Counted from the first letter of the stretch, positions 30,635-40,036 are shown. The stretch is 45,274 nucleotides of DNA from Mitosporidium daphniae (GCF_000760515.2 NW_013546523.1:1-45274); one strand, 5' to 3'. The notes: generated from the sequence alone by a model not told the origin. Program-made: numbers and translations.

Positions 30635-32285
30635 ATGACGCTGGGCCTCCTAATTAGGACAAACATACACTTGTGCCTGTTAAGGCCGGTGTATGGCAGC
30701 CGTCTTTTTCCGCTATCTCGTCCCTCGCAACGTAGCGCTTCCATATCAAAGACATCATTTATCGAGAATTACTTGCAACAGGATCTTGATGATTTTAGGG
30801 CAAAGTTTGCATCTCTTTTAGGCTCTTCTTCTCATTCCAAGGACTATCCCTTTTCTATTCAATCAGAGGTTGAGGTTGATATTCTTGACGTGATAAATTC
30901 AGGTACCCCATCCCACGATGTCTCACCGCTTCAGGAAGCGTTGGAATTGGAATCCTTGATGAAAAGCGCTCTTGGCTGATTTTGGTCCCGCTTTCACTTC
31001 CTGGGGAACGGGTTTTGGCAAAAATTACGGCAAATGGGCCGGGCTTATCAACGGCAAGGCTGATGTCCCTAATTTCACGGCCATCTCCGAAAAGAAACAA
31101 GCCAAAATGCCTTCATTTTGGGGAATGCAATGGCTGTAATCTGCAGCATCTCCATTACGAGGAGCAGCTTCGTTTGAAGGAGGCATCTGTGAAGGCAATC
31201 TTTTCTAAAAGTAAGCTCTTTTGCTAATTCAAAGTTTGCTGCGGAGATAAACCGGTATTTCGGCCCATTCTTCCGTCTCCTCTGCAATATGGATTCCGAA
31301 ACAAACTAACGCCTCATTATACCAGATCTAACCGTACCCCACCGGGCTTCATATGTAATTTTGCTTTATTTTATGATTGATAGCAAATATTGGGTTCAAT
31401 GGCGTAGATGGCAAGGTGGTCGATATTAAGTCATGCTCGGTTATCGATCCTTCGATCAACGAAGCTTATCAAAATGTTAGAAAAGCTCTTCATGAGAGAT
31501 GGCAAAATGTTAACAACCCACCCCAAAATAGCGGGGCCACCTTATTGCTTAGGAGAAAAGTGTCCATTGATTGCAAGCCGGTTCCTATGATTCTGTCCGC
31601 AGATGATGTTAGTGAGAAGGCGCAACATGAAAAGGTGTCCATTGTTTTGGGAAACGGTCCAGACATTATTTGTAGCGAAGTCATTGACGGGGTAAAGTTT
31701 TCCTACGCTGCCTGCAACTTTTTTCAGACAAATCCAAAGGCCGTCACTGAATGTATCCGCATCTTGAAAAAGGAATTAAGAGAAAATTACTCACATTTGA
31801 CCCACCTTCTTGACATTTATTGCGGCGTTGGCCTCTTTGCTATACTGCTTCAATCGATTTTTACAAAGATCATTGGAATCGAGTCGGATCAAAGATCTGT
31901 TCAATTTGCGCGGCTGAATGCCAAAAATATTCCTGGCGAGGATAGGACCATCTCAAAAACGCTACCGTTGAGGTTTCTTGCCGGAGATGCTGCCTCCTGG
32001 CTTTCGAATCCAAAGCTTTTTTCTTTCCTGCCGGCAGACAAAACGGTAGTCATTTTAGACCCACCAAGGGTGGGGTGCACGGACTCCTTGATTAATTGTC
32101 TGCTTGAATATCAACCTCAGCTAATTATTTATGTTTCCTGTTACCCTTTGACACAGGCAGCAGACATTTCAAAGCTCCTTTCCTTATATCAGGTTAAATA
32201 TGTCCAGCCAATGGACTTTTTCCCCCAATCCCACCATGTGGAGAATATGGCCTTTTTAGAAAAAAGGCCATCGGCTCAGTTCTGA
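30635..32285 (+). CDS. TRM2: tRNA (uracil-5-)-methyltransferase Trm2/TrmA family
   Basis: Makes m5U54 in the T loop of tRNA using S-adenosylmethionine. The spliced protein has 521 residues. Visible parts: a basic, presequence-like N-terminus (MTLGLLIRTNIHLCLLRPVY); a TRAM-like strand set (GSVGIGILDEKRSWLILVPL, LPGERV); a Cys cluster CLHFGECNGCNLQH; PLQYGFRNKLTPHY; the methyltransferase core LLDIYCGVGLFAILL with GIESD; VVILDPPRVG; and the nucleophile region IIYVSCYPLT. Introns are 30903-30934 (32), 31211-31234 (24) and 31355-31383 (29), and the exon sum is exact. The presequence suggests a mitochondrial or dual location, as expected if one enzyme serves both compartments. Confidence 0.93.
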
Positions 32286-32383
32286 GGGCCATCGGCCATT
32301 TTGAGGGCCATTTTAATTTATAAATGCAGTGTTTATTTAATCCTCGCCTAAATTGGAAATATTTGGGGTTTACATTTATTCTG

Positions 32384-33634
32384 ATGTGTTCTAATGGACA
32401 GCCAATTGTCATCGATAATGGGACCTCTGTAAGTTTCAATATTAATGGATGCATCATGTTTGTAGTGCATAAAAATCGGATATGCTGGGGATAATGTTCC
32501 GGCCCACATTATTCCGACCATTGTGGAGACTTTGTCGCCATCGTCGCCGTCTTCAAGGCTACTGGGAGCAGAGGCTTTGAAAAATCAAGACTCAATTTCT
32601 CTTTCACATCCAATGGAAGGTGGTGTCGTCAGATCTTGGGATGACATGATTTTATTGTGGGAACACTCTTTAGGTTTGCTTGGCCTCTCTGGCGATAACG
32701 ATGGGATGAAAATCTTGCATACAGAGTCAACCCTTACCTCCAGCAGGGCCAGGGAAAAAATCCTTGAAGTCAGTCTTGAAACTTTTGCTTTTGGCCATGC
32801 CTACATCTCTCTTCAAGGAGTCCTAGCCTTATATTCACAGGGTGCAAACTTAATATTTAACTTTTCTTAGGGAAAAGCACTGGGCTTGTTGTGGACATCG
32901 GGGAAGGTGTTACGGACATTTTCCCAGTTGTCGACGGCTATGCCATTCCGCATGCCGCAAGAAGAGTTGATGTCAGTGGCAGAGATATTTCTCGCTACCT
33001 AATGAAGCTGCTTTCAACGAGAGGATATTCCTTCAACAAGCCTTCGGATTTGGAATTGGTTCGCATGGCAAAAGAAAAGCTTTGTTATGTGGGGTAAGTG
33101 CTCTCAATCGATCTCATCATTAGGTATGATATTTCTCAAGAAAAAAAGCTCGCTGCAGAGACTGTAGTGCTTGAGCAGAAATTTGTTCTTCCTGATGGAA
33201 GAAATATTTATCTCGGCCCTGAACGCTTTGAAGCACCTGAGGCCCTTTTTACACCAGATCTTTTGGATGTCGAGACTGGTGGGCTTTCCACTCAAGTATT
33301 TGCCAGCATTGCAGCAACAGACGTTGATATTAGGCAGCAGCTTTACGGAAATATCCTCCTCACTGGTGGGTCTTCTCTATTTCCTGGCCTTGTTACTCGA
33401 CTTGAATCTGAAATTAAGCAGCTATATTTAGAAAAGACTCTGAAGGGCGATGCATCTCGGATGGATCGATTGAAAGCGCTCAAGATTAACGACCCTCCAA
33501 CTAGACTCTATTCTGTATTTCAAGGCGGCGCTCTTCTTGCGTCCATCATGAAGGATAGGGATGAGTTTTGGATTTCTCGCAAAGAGTGGGAGGAATTTGG
33601 ACCTTCTATCTTGAAAAAACTGGGTCCCAGATAA
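32384..33634 (+). CDS. ARP2: Actin-related protein 2 (Arp2/3 complex)
   Basis: ARP2 is one of two actin-like subunits that nucleate branched actin filaments. The 384-residue spliced product matches ARP2 along its length: PIVIDNGTS and [19 protein letters not shown] (phosphate loop 1), [20 protein letters not shown] (phosphate loop 2), [61 protein letters not shown], and [17 protein letters not shown]. Introns are 32429-32465 (37), 32842-32870 (29) and 33094-33123 (30), and the exon sum is exact. KLCYVGYxI and YLExxLKGD mark it as ARP2, not conventional actin. Retention of ARP2 suggests an amoeboid or endocytic actin system, which many derived microsporidia lack. Confidence 0.95.
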
Positions 33635-33830
33635 TAATCCAATAAAAAACAGCACCATCGCCACAAGGATTCGCTTTTTTATTGCAGCGATTAGGCGCGA
33701 GAAATTTGATTTTACGGGCAATTGTAGCAACAGCACAGCAATGTCGCTACATACGTTTGCGCAATTGTTGCTCATTTGTACGCTTTTTGATGCAAACTTT
33801 TGGTGAAGGGTGGTAAATTTTTACTATTTA

Positions 33831-34266
33831 CTAAATTGGCAACCGCGGCCCGCCTCGTAAGCTATCTACAAGAGTCGAAATTGGAGGGATAGACAGTAAT
33901 ATCCCAACAACTGGCAGGGTCTTAGCAAAGTCGATGATAACAGGAAGAGTATCACTGAGAAGATAAAATGCTCCGACAACTTCAACAATTAGCCCGATGA
34001 AAGGCCTGCGAAGGAAGATTACGATCAACATACCAACAAATAGAAAGAGGGATCCCTTTAATTTTCTCTTTTGCAATATAAACATAAGGGTCTTTTGAAC
34101 CCCAAATAGAACAGTTATTCCTGAAGCATAAACAATCTAAAAGGGTTGAAAAACAAAAAAATACATTCCCAAGCGCTATGAGACCCCTATCAAAAAATAG
34201 CAGGACTCCGATGAATATCAGTAGAAACCCAAAAAGAGATAGAAATCCTCCAATCTCTAGATACAT
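33831..34266 (-). CDS. GOT1: Golgi transport membrane protein Got1
   Basis: Got1/Sft2-family proteins are small four-helix membrane proteins acting in ER-Golgi and Golgi vesicle fusion. The spliced product has 135 residues. Four hydrophobic helices are visible, beginning IGGFLSLFGFLLIFIGVLLF, then LFGVQKTLMFILQKRKLKGS, FVGMLIVIFLRRPFIGLIVE and a last hydrophobic pair. It ends LPVVGILLSIPPISTLVDSL, the typical Got1 C-terminus. One 28-nt intron (34137-34164) is needed to join FFDRGLIALGN to IVYASGITVLFG. Compared with yeast Got1 the first cytosolic residues are missing; the N-terminus starts almost at the first helix. Confidence 0.93.
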
Positions 34267-34540
34267 AAGAACGAGATTGATTACTTTGTGCTTCTGTCAG
34301 TTTAGGGAACATTCCTACCAGATTTTAAATTTAAAAAACTTCATTTTAAAACCTCAATGCATAAGGAATAGCCCTACACAATTAATGAGATTAAAGAATA
34401 ATTTATATCGTAGCAACGACAAAAAATCACGAGAACTATAGGAATTTTGGTAAACAGCAATAAATACAACAGGCTCGAAGGCTACTCGACCTTTACTTAT
34501 CGCAGGAATTCGATTACTGCAAAATTAAAAGGATTTTCGT

Positions 34541-34554
34541 CACCGCTAGCGGTG
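34541..34554. repeat. Perfect 14-bp inverted repeat
   Basis: CACCGCTAGCGGTG reads the same on both strands and sits in an otherwise AT-rich spacer. It could be a binding site for a dimeric protein or part of an RNA stem. No function is known. Confidence 0.7.
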
Positions 34555-34666
34555 GCGTGAAGCTAAATACAATAAAAAATGGATCCTCCGTTTCCATCTA
34601 TTTTGGCCGAGATAACTTTATTAAATATCACAAGTTCTCTATTATTGATATTGGAGTTGTAGATAT

Positions 34667-34771
34667 TTAGTTGACATAAAAGGTTCCGAAAGTTCCGGTC
34701 TTTTTGCCTTCTGGCTTAACCTTTGTAATGGGAAGGTCAAATATCCAATTTGGTGCATCTGTATAGGACAT
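34667..34771 (-). CDS. Micro-ORF of 34 codons, unconfirmed
   Basis: Starts MSYTDAPNWIFDLPIT and ends GTFGTFYVN. The composition is protein-like (aromatic, Pro and Gly turns, balanced charges) but no family is recognised and there is no paralogue in the window. A GCCAG just upstream could be a splice acceptor (in-frame reading CKQN before the ATG), so it might be the last exon of an unseen gene. Confidence 0.2.
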   Translation of the reverse strand: MSYTDAPNWIFDLPITKVKPEGKKTGTFGTFYVN

Positions 34772-35106
34772 ATTTTGTTTGCACTGGCAAAATTATTCGT
34801 CGATGCAGATTTCAGCCTTTTCGGTCCTCTGACCAGTACATTGAAGAAATCCCGATTTTTATTTCCAAAATATCAATGTATATTTTGAAAATTTGTCTGT
34901 AAAATATGGAAGCAACAGTGCAAACCCGACTTGCACTATTTATAAATGCTCGTCATCGCGATGCGGGAGCAAGAACGAATTATAAATTATCGGGCCAATA
35001 GGAGCTAATTGATTCTAATGCTCAATAGTGAATAGAAGTGATTTAATTAATTTTGAGTTCTAAATCGGGAATTATCATCTCTGTTGGAGATAAGCATAAC
35101 TAGGGA

Positions 35107-35691
35107 ATGGAGTCAAAATTATCTGCAATGCTTCAAGACCAAGAAGAAACCTCAAGAAACTTGCTAGCTGCTGAATCGGAAGTGAAAAGGCAGAGGGCCT
35201 TGGTGAGTTACGCGGCAGCAGGAAGCGAGGGATTTTTACAAGCCAAAAAACACGAAGCAAAGATTGTCTTGCAATCGTTGTTTGGAGACGCACAACCGGA
35301 TATGCCCGTCTGGGCATTGAGGATGCAGCAGAGTTTAGCAGCTGTACAAGAAACATTAATAGTGATGCAACAAGCGATTCTACAACTAGGTGAGCAAATC
35401 ACTTCTCTCAGTGCTGCAGTCAGAAGAATCGATTCTAGACTGATTAGGATCGAGAATCGCTATTCATTTACAAATACCAACGAGCGCTTTCTGCAGGAAA
35501 TTTGCAATTCTTCAGGAGTATTTCCTTCTTCTGCCGATCTTCCAACGCTTGTTAATGCTGCTGATCTCGAGGCCTTGCCTAGCGACGCGACAAAAGATTA
35601 TTTACGCTTCTATGGTCTCCGGGTTCTCGCTTCTGCTGAAAAGAATAAGTCTACGCTCAAAACGCATCTTGGAGTCCCTCAAGCACCTTAG
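35107..35691 (+). CDS. Coiled-coil protein, possibly Mug135-like
   Basis: Single-exon protein of 194 residues. The first half is helical with heptads (MLQDQEETSRNLLAAESEVK; LAAVQETLIVMQQAILQLGE; ITSLSAAVRRIDSRLIRIEN). The second half has a short domain with LPTLVNAADLEALPSDATKD and YLRFYGL. That tail resembles the C-terminal domain of fungal Mug135-like proteins (a Pro/Leu stretch, then LxxxxxxxYLxxYGI). Those are poorly characterised and often lineage-expanded. The role is unknown. The start is preceded by GATTTAATTAATTTTGAG about 55 bp upstream. The gene stands alone between two gene-poor intervals. Confidence 0.6.
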   Translation: MESKLSAMLQDQEETSRNLLAAESEVKRQRALVSYAAAGSEGFLQAKKHEAKIVLQSLFGDAQPDMPVWALRMQQSLAAVQETLIVMQQAILQLGEQITSLSAAVRRIDSRLIRIENRYSFTNTNERFLQEICNSSGVFPSSADLPTLVNAADLEALPSDATKDYLRFYGLRVLASAEKNKSTLKTHLGVPQAP

Positions 35692-36006
35692 CCTTCCAAC
35701 ATGCCAATAAAGAATGTTTTGTATTGCACTAACATTTCGAATACATAAGGGTGGCTCTTTATTTTCGAGTACATCAATTTCCATTTATTAGTTTGGAAAC
35801 GGCACCCTTGACTGTGCGTGGTCGGTGGCCAGCATTCAATGGCAACCACAACCTTTTAAAGTAAAGTAAGCAAACACTCTGAAAAATCGATTGCATACGA
35901 AAAAACGCCACATCGAAGTAAAGATAGATATTTGACGTGAGGCTCGCCTAATTGGATCCCATAAATGGTGGAGTAACGTATTTCGATCTAATCATTTATT
36001 TTACAT
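35692..36006. other. Intergenic stretch downstream of the coiled-coil gene
   Basis: This 315-bp convergent spacer holds no supported gene. A possible stem-loop is at about 35820-35853 (GTGGT...ACCAC enclosing GGCCA...TGGC). No tRNA B box or snoRNA boxes are seen. Confidence 0.4.
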
Positions 36007-37055
36007 CTAAAATTTTCCATTGATGTTTGCAAAATCTGCATCAGAGTTACCGACATACTCTTCATCATTATATAACAGGATATTTGGAGCAAGAAGAGAA
36101 AATTCTAGGTCTTCCTTCGTAATGGAGTCCCAATATTTGTAAACCATCATTACCGATAGAAGGATAAGAGTATTTGCGAAAAACAACCCATCCATATAAT
36201 GGACCGACAGCTTACAAATGAGCGGGGATAGAAACCAGAAAATTGCCTGAGCAAGCAAGAAAAATAGAATACCAAAAAAGATATCACCTGCAAATAAGGC
36301 GAGACAGCATACCTAGTGGCCATCGGTCATCCATGGTCCTTAATACGAGAACAATTTGGATGATAACATATATCAGTAAACAGGCAAGATTAAATATGAA
36401 GAATATAATAAAAAGAAGAAGCGAAAATCTCTGAGAAAGGCCAAAGCTGTTAGTGAACGTTCCAAAGGCCACAACAGCGGAAACGGCCATGACACCTAGA
36501 GAGCTTAGTCGAATACCCTAAATGCTATATACGATCGGCCAATACCCAAAGCGATGCAAACGTCCCATCTTCAGCCCATTGATATGCAACAAGCCCATTC
36601 AACAGAAGCGACCAGAAACATGCGCAAACCAACGCCACATAAAGGGCAGCAAGATACTAAAAGATAGCGAGCATATTTCCGAACTGGATAGACAAAAGAT
36701 GTTGTCCCAATAATATTGGTCCCCAATAACATGTCAACTATAAGGGAAAGCATGTAAAAGTAGAAAAAAATAACGATCTCCTTTCTTCCCACGGCAATAT
36801 ATTTTCTTTTCACATTGTATATCATAATCATTGTCATGAAGATGGAAATGATGTCAATAATCAAAACGGCTACTTTTAGATGGATAAAATACCTGGCTGG
36901 AATAGCAAAAATCCGCCAATGTCGACATTTCTTGAGTAGCATTTGGGTTCTGGGAGATTCAGAGATGGGCAGACATTCAAGCATGACTGAAGACAGATCC
37001 AGGAAAACTCGCCAAATAGAAGGAAATTCGAACCTGAAGCTGGCTGAGCTGTCAT
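36007..37055 (-). CDS. CHS7: Chitin synthase export chaperone Chs7
   Basis: Chs7 is an ER membrane protein that lets chitin synthase III leave the ER. The 315-residue spliced product has the family landmarks: FGEFSWICLQS with later CPSLN, CYSRNVDIGGFLLFQ, MTMIMIYNVKRKYIAVGRKE, NGLVAYQWAEDGTFASLW, MDDRWPLGD, HYMDGLFF, and the near-invariant MMVYKYWDSITKEDLEFS. About seven membrane helices are evident. Introns are 36873-36892 (20 nt), 36657-36684 (28), 36518-36545 (28) and 36288-36312 (25). The 20-nt intron is required because the residues on its two sides are in different frames. The exon sum is exact. It is strong evidence for a chitin-making fungus. Confidence 0.97.
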
Positions 37056-37250
37056 GTATTTTAATGATCCAATTCTAAATAAATGTTCGCAAAAAAAGAC
37101 CTACGATGTTATGATCAGGCAATTCAATAAAGCTTTCAAACATCAAATTATAGATCAGCTTTTAATTTTTAATATTTAACCCCGTCGATGGAATACCCAA
37201 ACACGAAATTTTCTTTAAAGTAGGTTGCCTGCTTGCAATAAATTGTTTTG

Positions 37251-37505
37251 ATGCGCCTGCCATTTCATGTTTTAATCCCTAGAGGTTTGGTAAATGCCAT
37301 CAAGAAAACGTATCGCTACGAAGTGTCACCCCTCTTTTTCCTCGCTGCAGGAGTTACTATTCTTGCCGGTATACGCCTTGGAACTCTTCCGTTTATGAAT
37401 GATGTCAAAGAAACCCGTCCAGAAAGGACAGAATCACATTTTCTCAACGCTCTTCGTAAACAAGAACAGGCGTGTCAATCAACAGAAGGCACTGAGCATA
37501 GCTAG
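37251..37505 (+). CDS. Small single-helix membrane protein (possibly B12D/NDUFA4-like)
   Basis: An 84-residue protein with a basic N-terminus (MRLPFHVLIPRGLVNAIKKT), then YEVSPLFFLAAGVTILAGIR as one membrane helix and a charged C-tail. The layout (YxxEVxPLF...GxxxxxG) resembles B12D/NDUFA4 mitochondrial proteins, but similarity is by pattern only. Intronless. The tandem gene downstream starts 59 bp later. Confidence 0.5.
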   Translation: MRLPFHVLIPRGLVNAIKKTYRYEVSPLFFLAAGVTILAGIRLGTLPFMNDVKETRPERTESHFLNALRKQEQACQSTEGTEHS

Positions 37506-37564
37506 GCGCTTTAATTCGGCAATAGATTTTTAAGCTTAAATTTAAATTTTACTTTTTTTATTTG

Positions 37565-38058
37565 ATGAAGGGAAGTACCAACTCCAAGTTTCATCTACAG
37601 CGGGTTAAGCGGAAGATTACCGAGTTTTCCGCTTGCTCGATGAAAGACATATATGAGGAATTAAATAATGGTGCGCTGTCAGGTTTAATTTCCACTAAAA
37701 GTAACTCTGATAGGCGAGCCAACCAATCAAAGAGAAAGGAAAAAATACTTGCAGCAAAAGCTCGAGTCATTAGGTGCAAAGGTAGGCGTTTTGAAACGAT
37801 AACCCGTTTATTATAGCCACAACCGAACGCGAAAACCCCTTTTCGTATTTTGAAAGGAATCAGAGCAAAGCAGGCCAAAAGAACAGCCAGGCAAGCAGAA
37901 TTGGTATTGTTGCTTTTCATTTTCATTTATAGAAACGGCAAGGCGGGTTTGAAATTGGATCTACTTTGAGCGGCTCGGCCTTATCATACAAGGCAATTGG
38001 AAATACCAAGTCTCCCAAATTAACAGCAACCAAACGGAGGAGTGTTAATAAAAAATAA
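37565..38058 (+). CDS. Small basic protein of unknown function
   Basis: Spliced product of 144 residues, strongly basic, with Lys/Arg clusters at both ends (FHLQRVKRKITEF; RANQSKRKEKILAAKARVIR; LTATKRRSVNKK) and a Gly/Ser stretch (GGFEIGSTLSGSALSYKAIG) near the end. Introns are 37782-37816 (35) and 37909-37932 (24), and the exon sum is exact. Splicing reveals a 41-codon tail otherwise out of frame. A nuclear or nucleolar role is plausible from composition. I do not recognise the family. The AT element AAGCTTAAATTTAAATTTTAC lies about 20 bp before the ATG. Confidence 0.55.
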
Positions 38059-38130
38059 TTAAAGTGCATACTTTATTTGTTGCTATCCATAGTCCTATTT
38101 AGAGCCCTATCCAGGTTTGTATTTAAAGGA

Positions 38131-39409
38131 ATGGCCGATGCACTCCCATCATTAAAGAAGCCTAGTACACGCATTGAAAAACGGGCTAAATTTGAACCAT
38201 TTTGCGCCGTGGATGCTGGGAAAAAGCTCGAAGGTCGCCCCGACATCGGACATCAACATATCTCACAAGACAAATCTGAAGGCCAATATGCTAGCTATGC
38301 TTCAAAGGATACTTTTCCGGGCCCTTTGCACACAAAAGACCATTTAACACGCCCAAAAGAAGAGCCTGCGCGTGGATGTGAAAGTAACCACCAATCCACG
38401 TCTGAAAATGCAACGAAACGTAAAAGAGAGGCGGTTTCGGCAGCTTCCCAAACTTTATCAGAGATTTCAGATCACTACAATAGCCTTCCAGAGCTTGGAA
38501 AGTTTGCCAGAAATGAATCCCGAATTTTTCATGTGCGTCAGTACAACAATTGGGTCAAAAGCGTGATGATTAAACAGGCAGCATCGATTTTTTCGACGCA
38601 AAAGGTATTTTCCACACCTATTGATGTTTTAGAAACTTTCCGTGCTGGATCTTTGTTGTGGAAAAGGAGGCGATTTAAAAAAGTGGGAACGGGTCCGTCC
38701 GTCACATTATTTGGGGATAGACATTGCGGAGGCTAGCATTGCAGATGCCAAAGTAAGGTTCTGTTCCAGTAAAGCAAGGATGAATGCATATTTTGATGTG
38801 GCTGATTGTTTTCATTCGCCCTTGCATATCAAAGCAGATGGCTCTGGGGCGATTCACGATCCTTCAGAACAATCTATGGCTCCGTTTTCATTTGATATTA
38901 TTTCTTGCATGTTTTCGTTTCACTATGCTTTTGAAAACGAAAGTTCTGTAAAGATGTCGTTGGAAAATGTTGCTAGGCATCTGAAGCCTGGCGGGATATT
39001 TATCATCACCATTCCAAAGGCTTCAATTATAGAGCAACTGAGAGATAAAGCAATCTCTACCAAGTCTTTTCCTCACATTACTGGAAATTCTTTATTTGAA
39101 GTCGAGTTTGATAAACACGAACTTGTAAACCGCGCCACAGATGGTGACTTTTCCACCATAAAGTACTACTTTTCTCTTAAAGAGGCCGTAAAAAGATGCC
39201 CAGAGTTCTCTGTCCCCATGGAGGTACTTTTTCCAATGGCAGCCTCAAATGGCCTAATCTNCGAATCTGAGATGGATTTCCTAAAGTTCTTTGATGATTA
39301 TAGGGACAATCCGGAATATCTTGGTCTTTTGAACCGCTTTCGACTGTTAGAAAGGAAAACTGGTGATTTGTGCTTGTCTACAGAGGAGCTGGAGACCGTC
39401 GGTAGGTAG
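38131..39409 (+). CDS. ABD1: mRNA cap guanine-N7 methyltransferase (Abd1)
   Basis: Adds the N7 methyl group to the GpppN cap using S-adenosylmethionine. The 416-residue spliced protein has a disordered N-terminus (about 1-110) and then the catalytic domain. That contains the cap-binding start (HYNSLPELG, SRIFHVRQYNNWVKS), the SAM motif VLDLCCGKGGDLKKW formed by splicing, YLGIDIAEASI, SFDIISCMFSFHYAFE, ARHLKPGGIFIITIP, and KEAVKRCPEFSVPMEVL. One 28-nt intron (38605-38632) lies just before the SAM motif, and the exon sum is exact. One ambiguous base at 39261 leaves one residue undefined. It converges on RPB8 with 70 bp between stops. Confidence 0.95.
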
Positions 39410-39479
39410 ACATTTAGCTATCTTTGTAGGCTTATATTCGGCGTTGGCTTTTATTAAGAAAAGTTAAGCGTGCAGCTTT

Positions 39480-39980
39480 CTAAGGCATTTTTTTAATTAG
39501 TAAATAAATTGAGGAGCCAACTGTCAATGCCCTCCAATGTTTAGGATCGCCCTTGAGTTTCATCAAGAGACCTCCGAACGAAACAAAAATGGACATGTGG
39601 CCTGAATTCGGGGATGCCTCTTCGGCCTTATAAATTTTGCCATACATTACGTAATCAAACTTATCTGCAAGCGACGTGCCAAGTCGAGTTCGAGCTGATG
39701 GTGGGAGCGAAAGCTCTGGATCGTAAAATCCCTCTGGAAGAATGGCTGCTTGGTTGGCTGACGCCAGCTTGTGATCCACAGCCCTGGGTGTCAAGGACGA
39801 GGAAAGGACGAGATGAAAACGATCCTTTTGGTTAAGGACATACAGTTCAGAGGCTACATCAAGAGAGAGGGAGAGTGCATAGTTTTCACTGTCACAAATT
39901 ATGCGGGAAACCCTGTCGAATTTCTTTCCCTCTGGGTCTACTTGTTTGACGACAAAAACCTCATCGCACAAATAGTCCAT
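39480..39980 (-). CDS. RPB8: RNA polymerase I/II/III shared subunit RPB8
   Basis: RPB8 is a small OB-fold subunit common to all three nuclear RNA polymerases. The 166-residue intronless product matches from end to end: VKQVDPEGKKFDRVSRIICD, DVASELYVLNQKDRFHLVLS, DKFDYVMYGKIYKAEE, ISFGGLLM-like FVSFGGLLMKLKGD and the terminal YLLIKK. It is about 20 residues longer than yeast RPB8. The extra length lies between the second strand block and DKFDYVMYG (about 68-105), the loop that is disordered in known structures. It is divergent from the nucleoporin gene. Confidence 0.96.
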   Translation of the reverse strand: MDYLCDEVFVVKQVDPEGKKFDRVSRIICDSENYALSLSLDVASELYVLNQKDRFHLVLSSSLTPRAVDHKLASANQAAILPEGFYDPELSLPPSARTRLGTSLADKFDYVMYGKIYKAEEASPNSGHMSIFVSFGGLLMKLKGDPKHWRALTVGSSIYLLIKKMP

Positions 39981-40036
39981 AAAAATAAAATCTTGGCAAA
40001 GCTACGAATTGTAAATTATTTGAGATTTTAATTTAA
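39981..40036. promoter_or_regulatory. Bidirectional promoter between RPB8 and the nucleoporin gene
   Basis: A 56-bp gap between divergent start codons. TTTTAATTTAA directly abuts the nucleoporin ATG, and AAAATAAAATC lies next to the RPB8 start. It matches the recurrent AT-rich start-proximal element. Confidence 0.5.

Larger units (their letters stand above)
34267..35106. other. 840-bp gene-poor AT-rich stretch
   Basis: The largest unexplained interval. No multi-exon protein, tRNA or snRNA could be recognised. It holds a perfect 14-bp palindrome CACCGCTAGCGGTG (34541-34554), AAATTTAAA-type tracts (34322-34350, 35040-35056), a minus-strand 34-codon ORF (34667-34771), and a GC-richer patch at 34947-34975 with a possible TGCTC/GAGCA stem. 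It could contain an unrecognised structured RNA. Confidence 0.4.

Noticed and set aside
34440-35100. Possible U-snRNA, RNase P RNA or tRNA in the gene-poor stretch
   Set aside because: None of the diagnostic motifs (U6 ACAGAGA, U5 loop, tRNA B box, RNase P conserved blocks) could be found by eye; kept only as an open question.
35810-35860. Stem-loop resembling part of an H/ACA RNA
   Set aside because: Only one hairpin and no clear H or ACA box at the right spacing.
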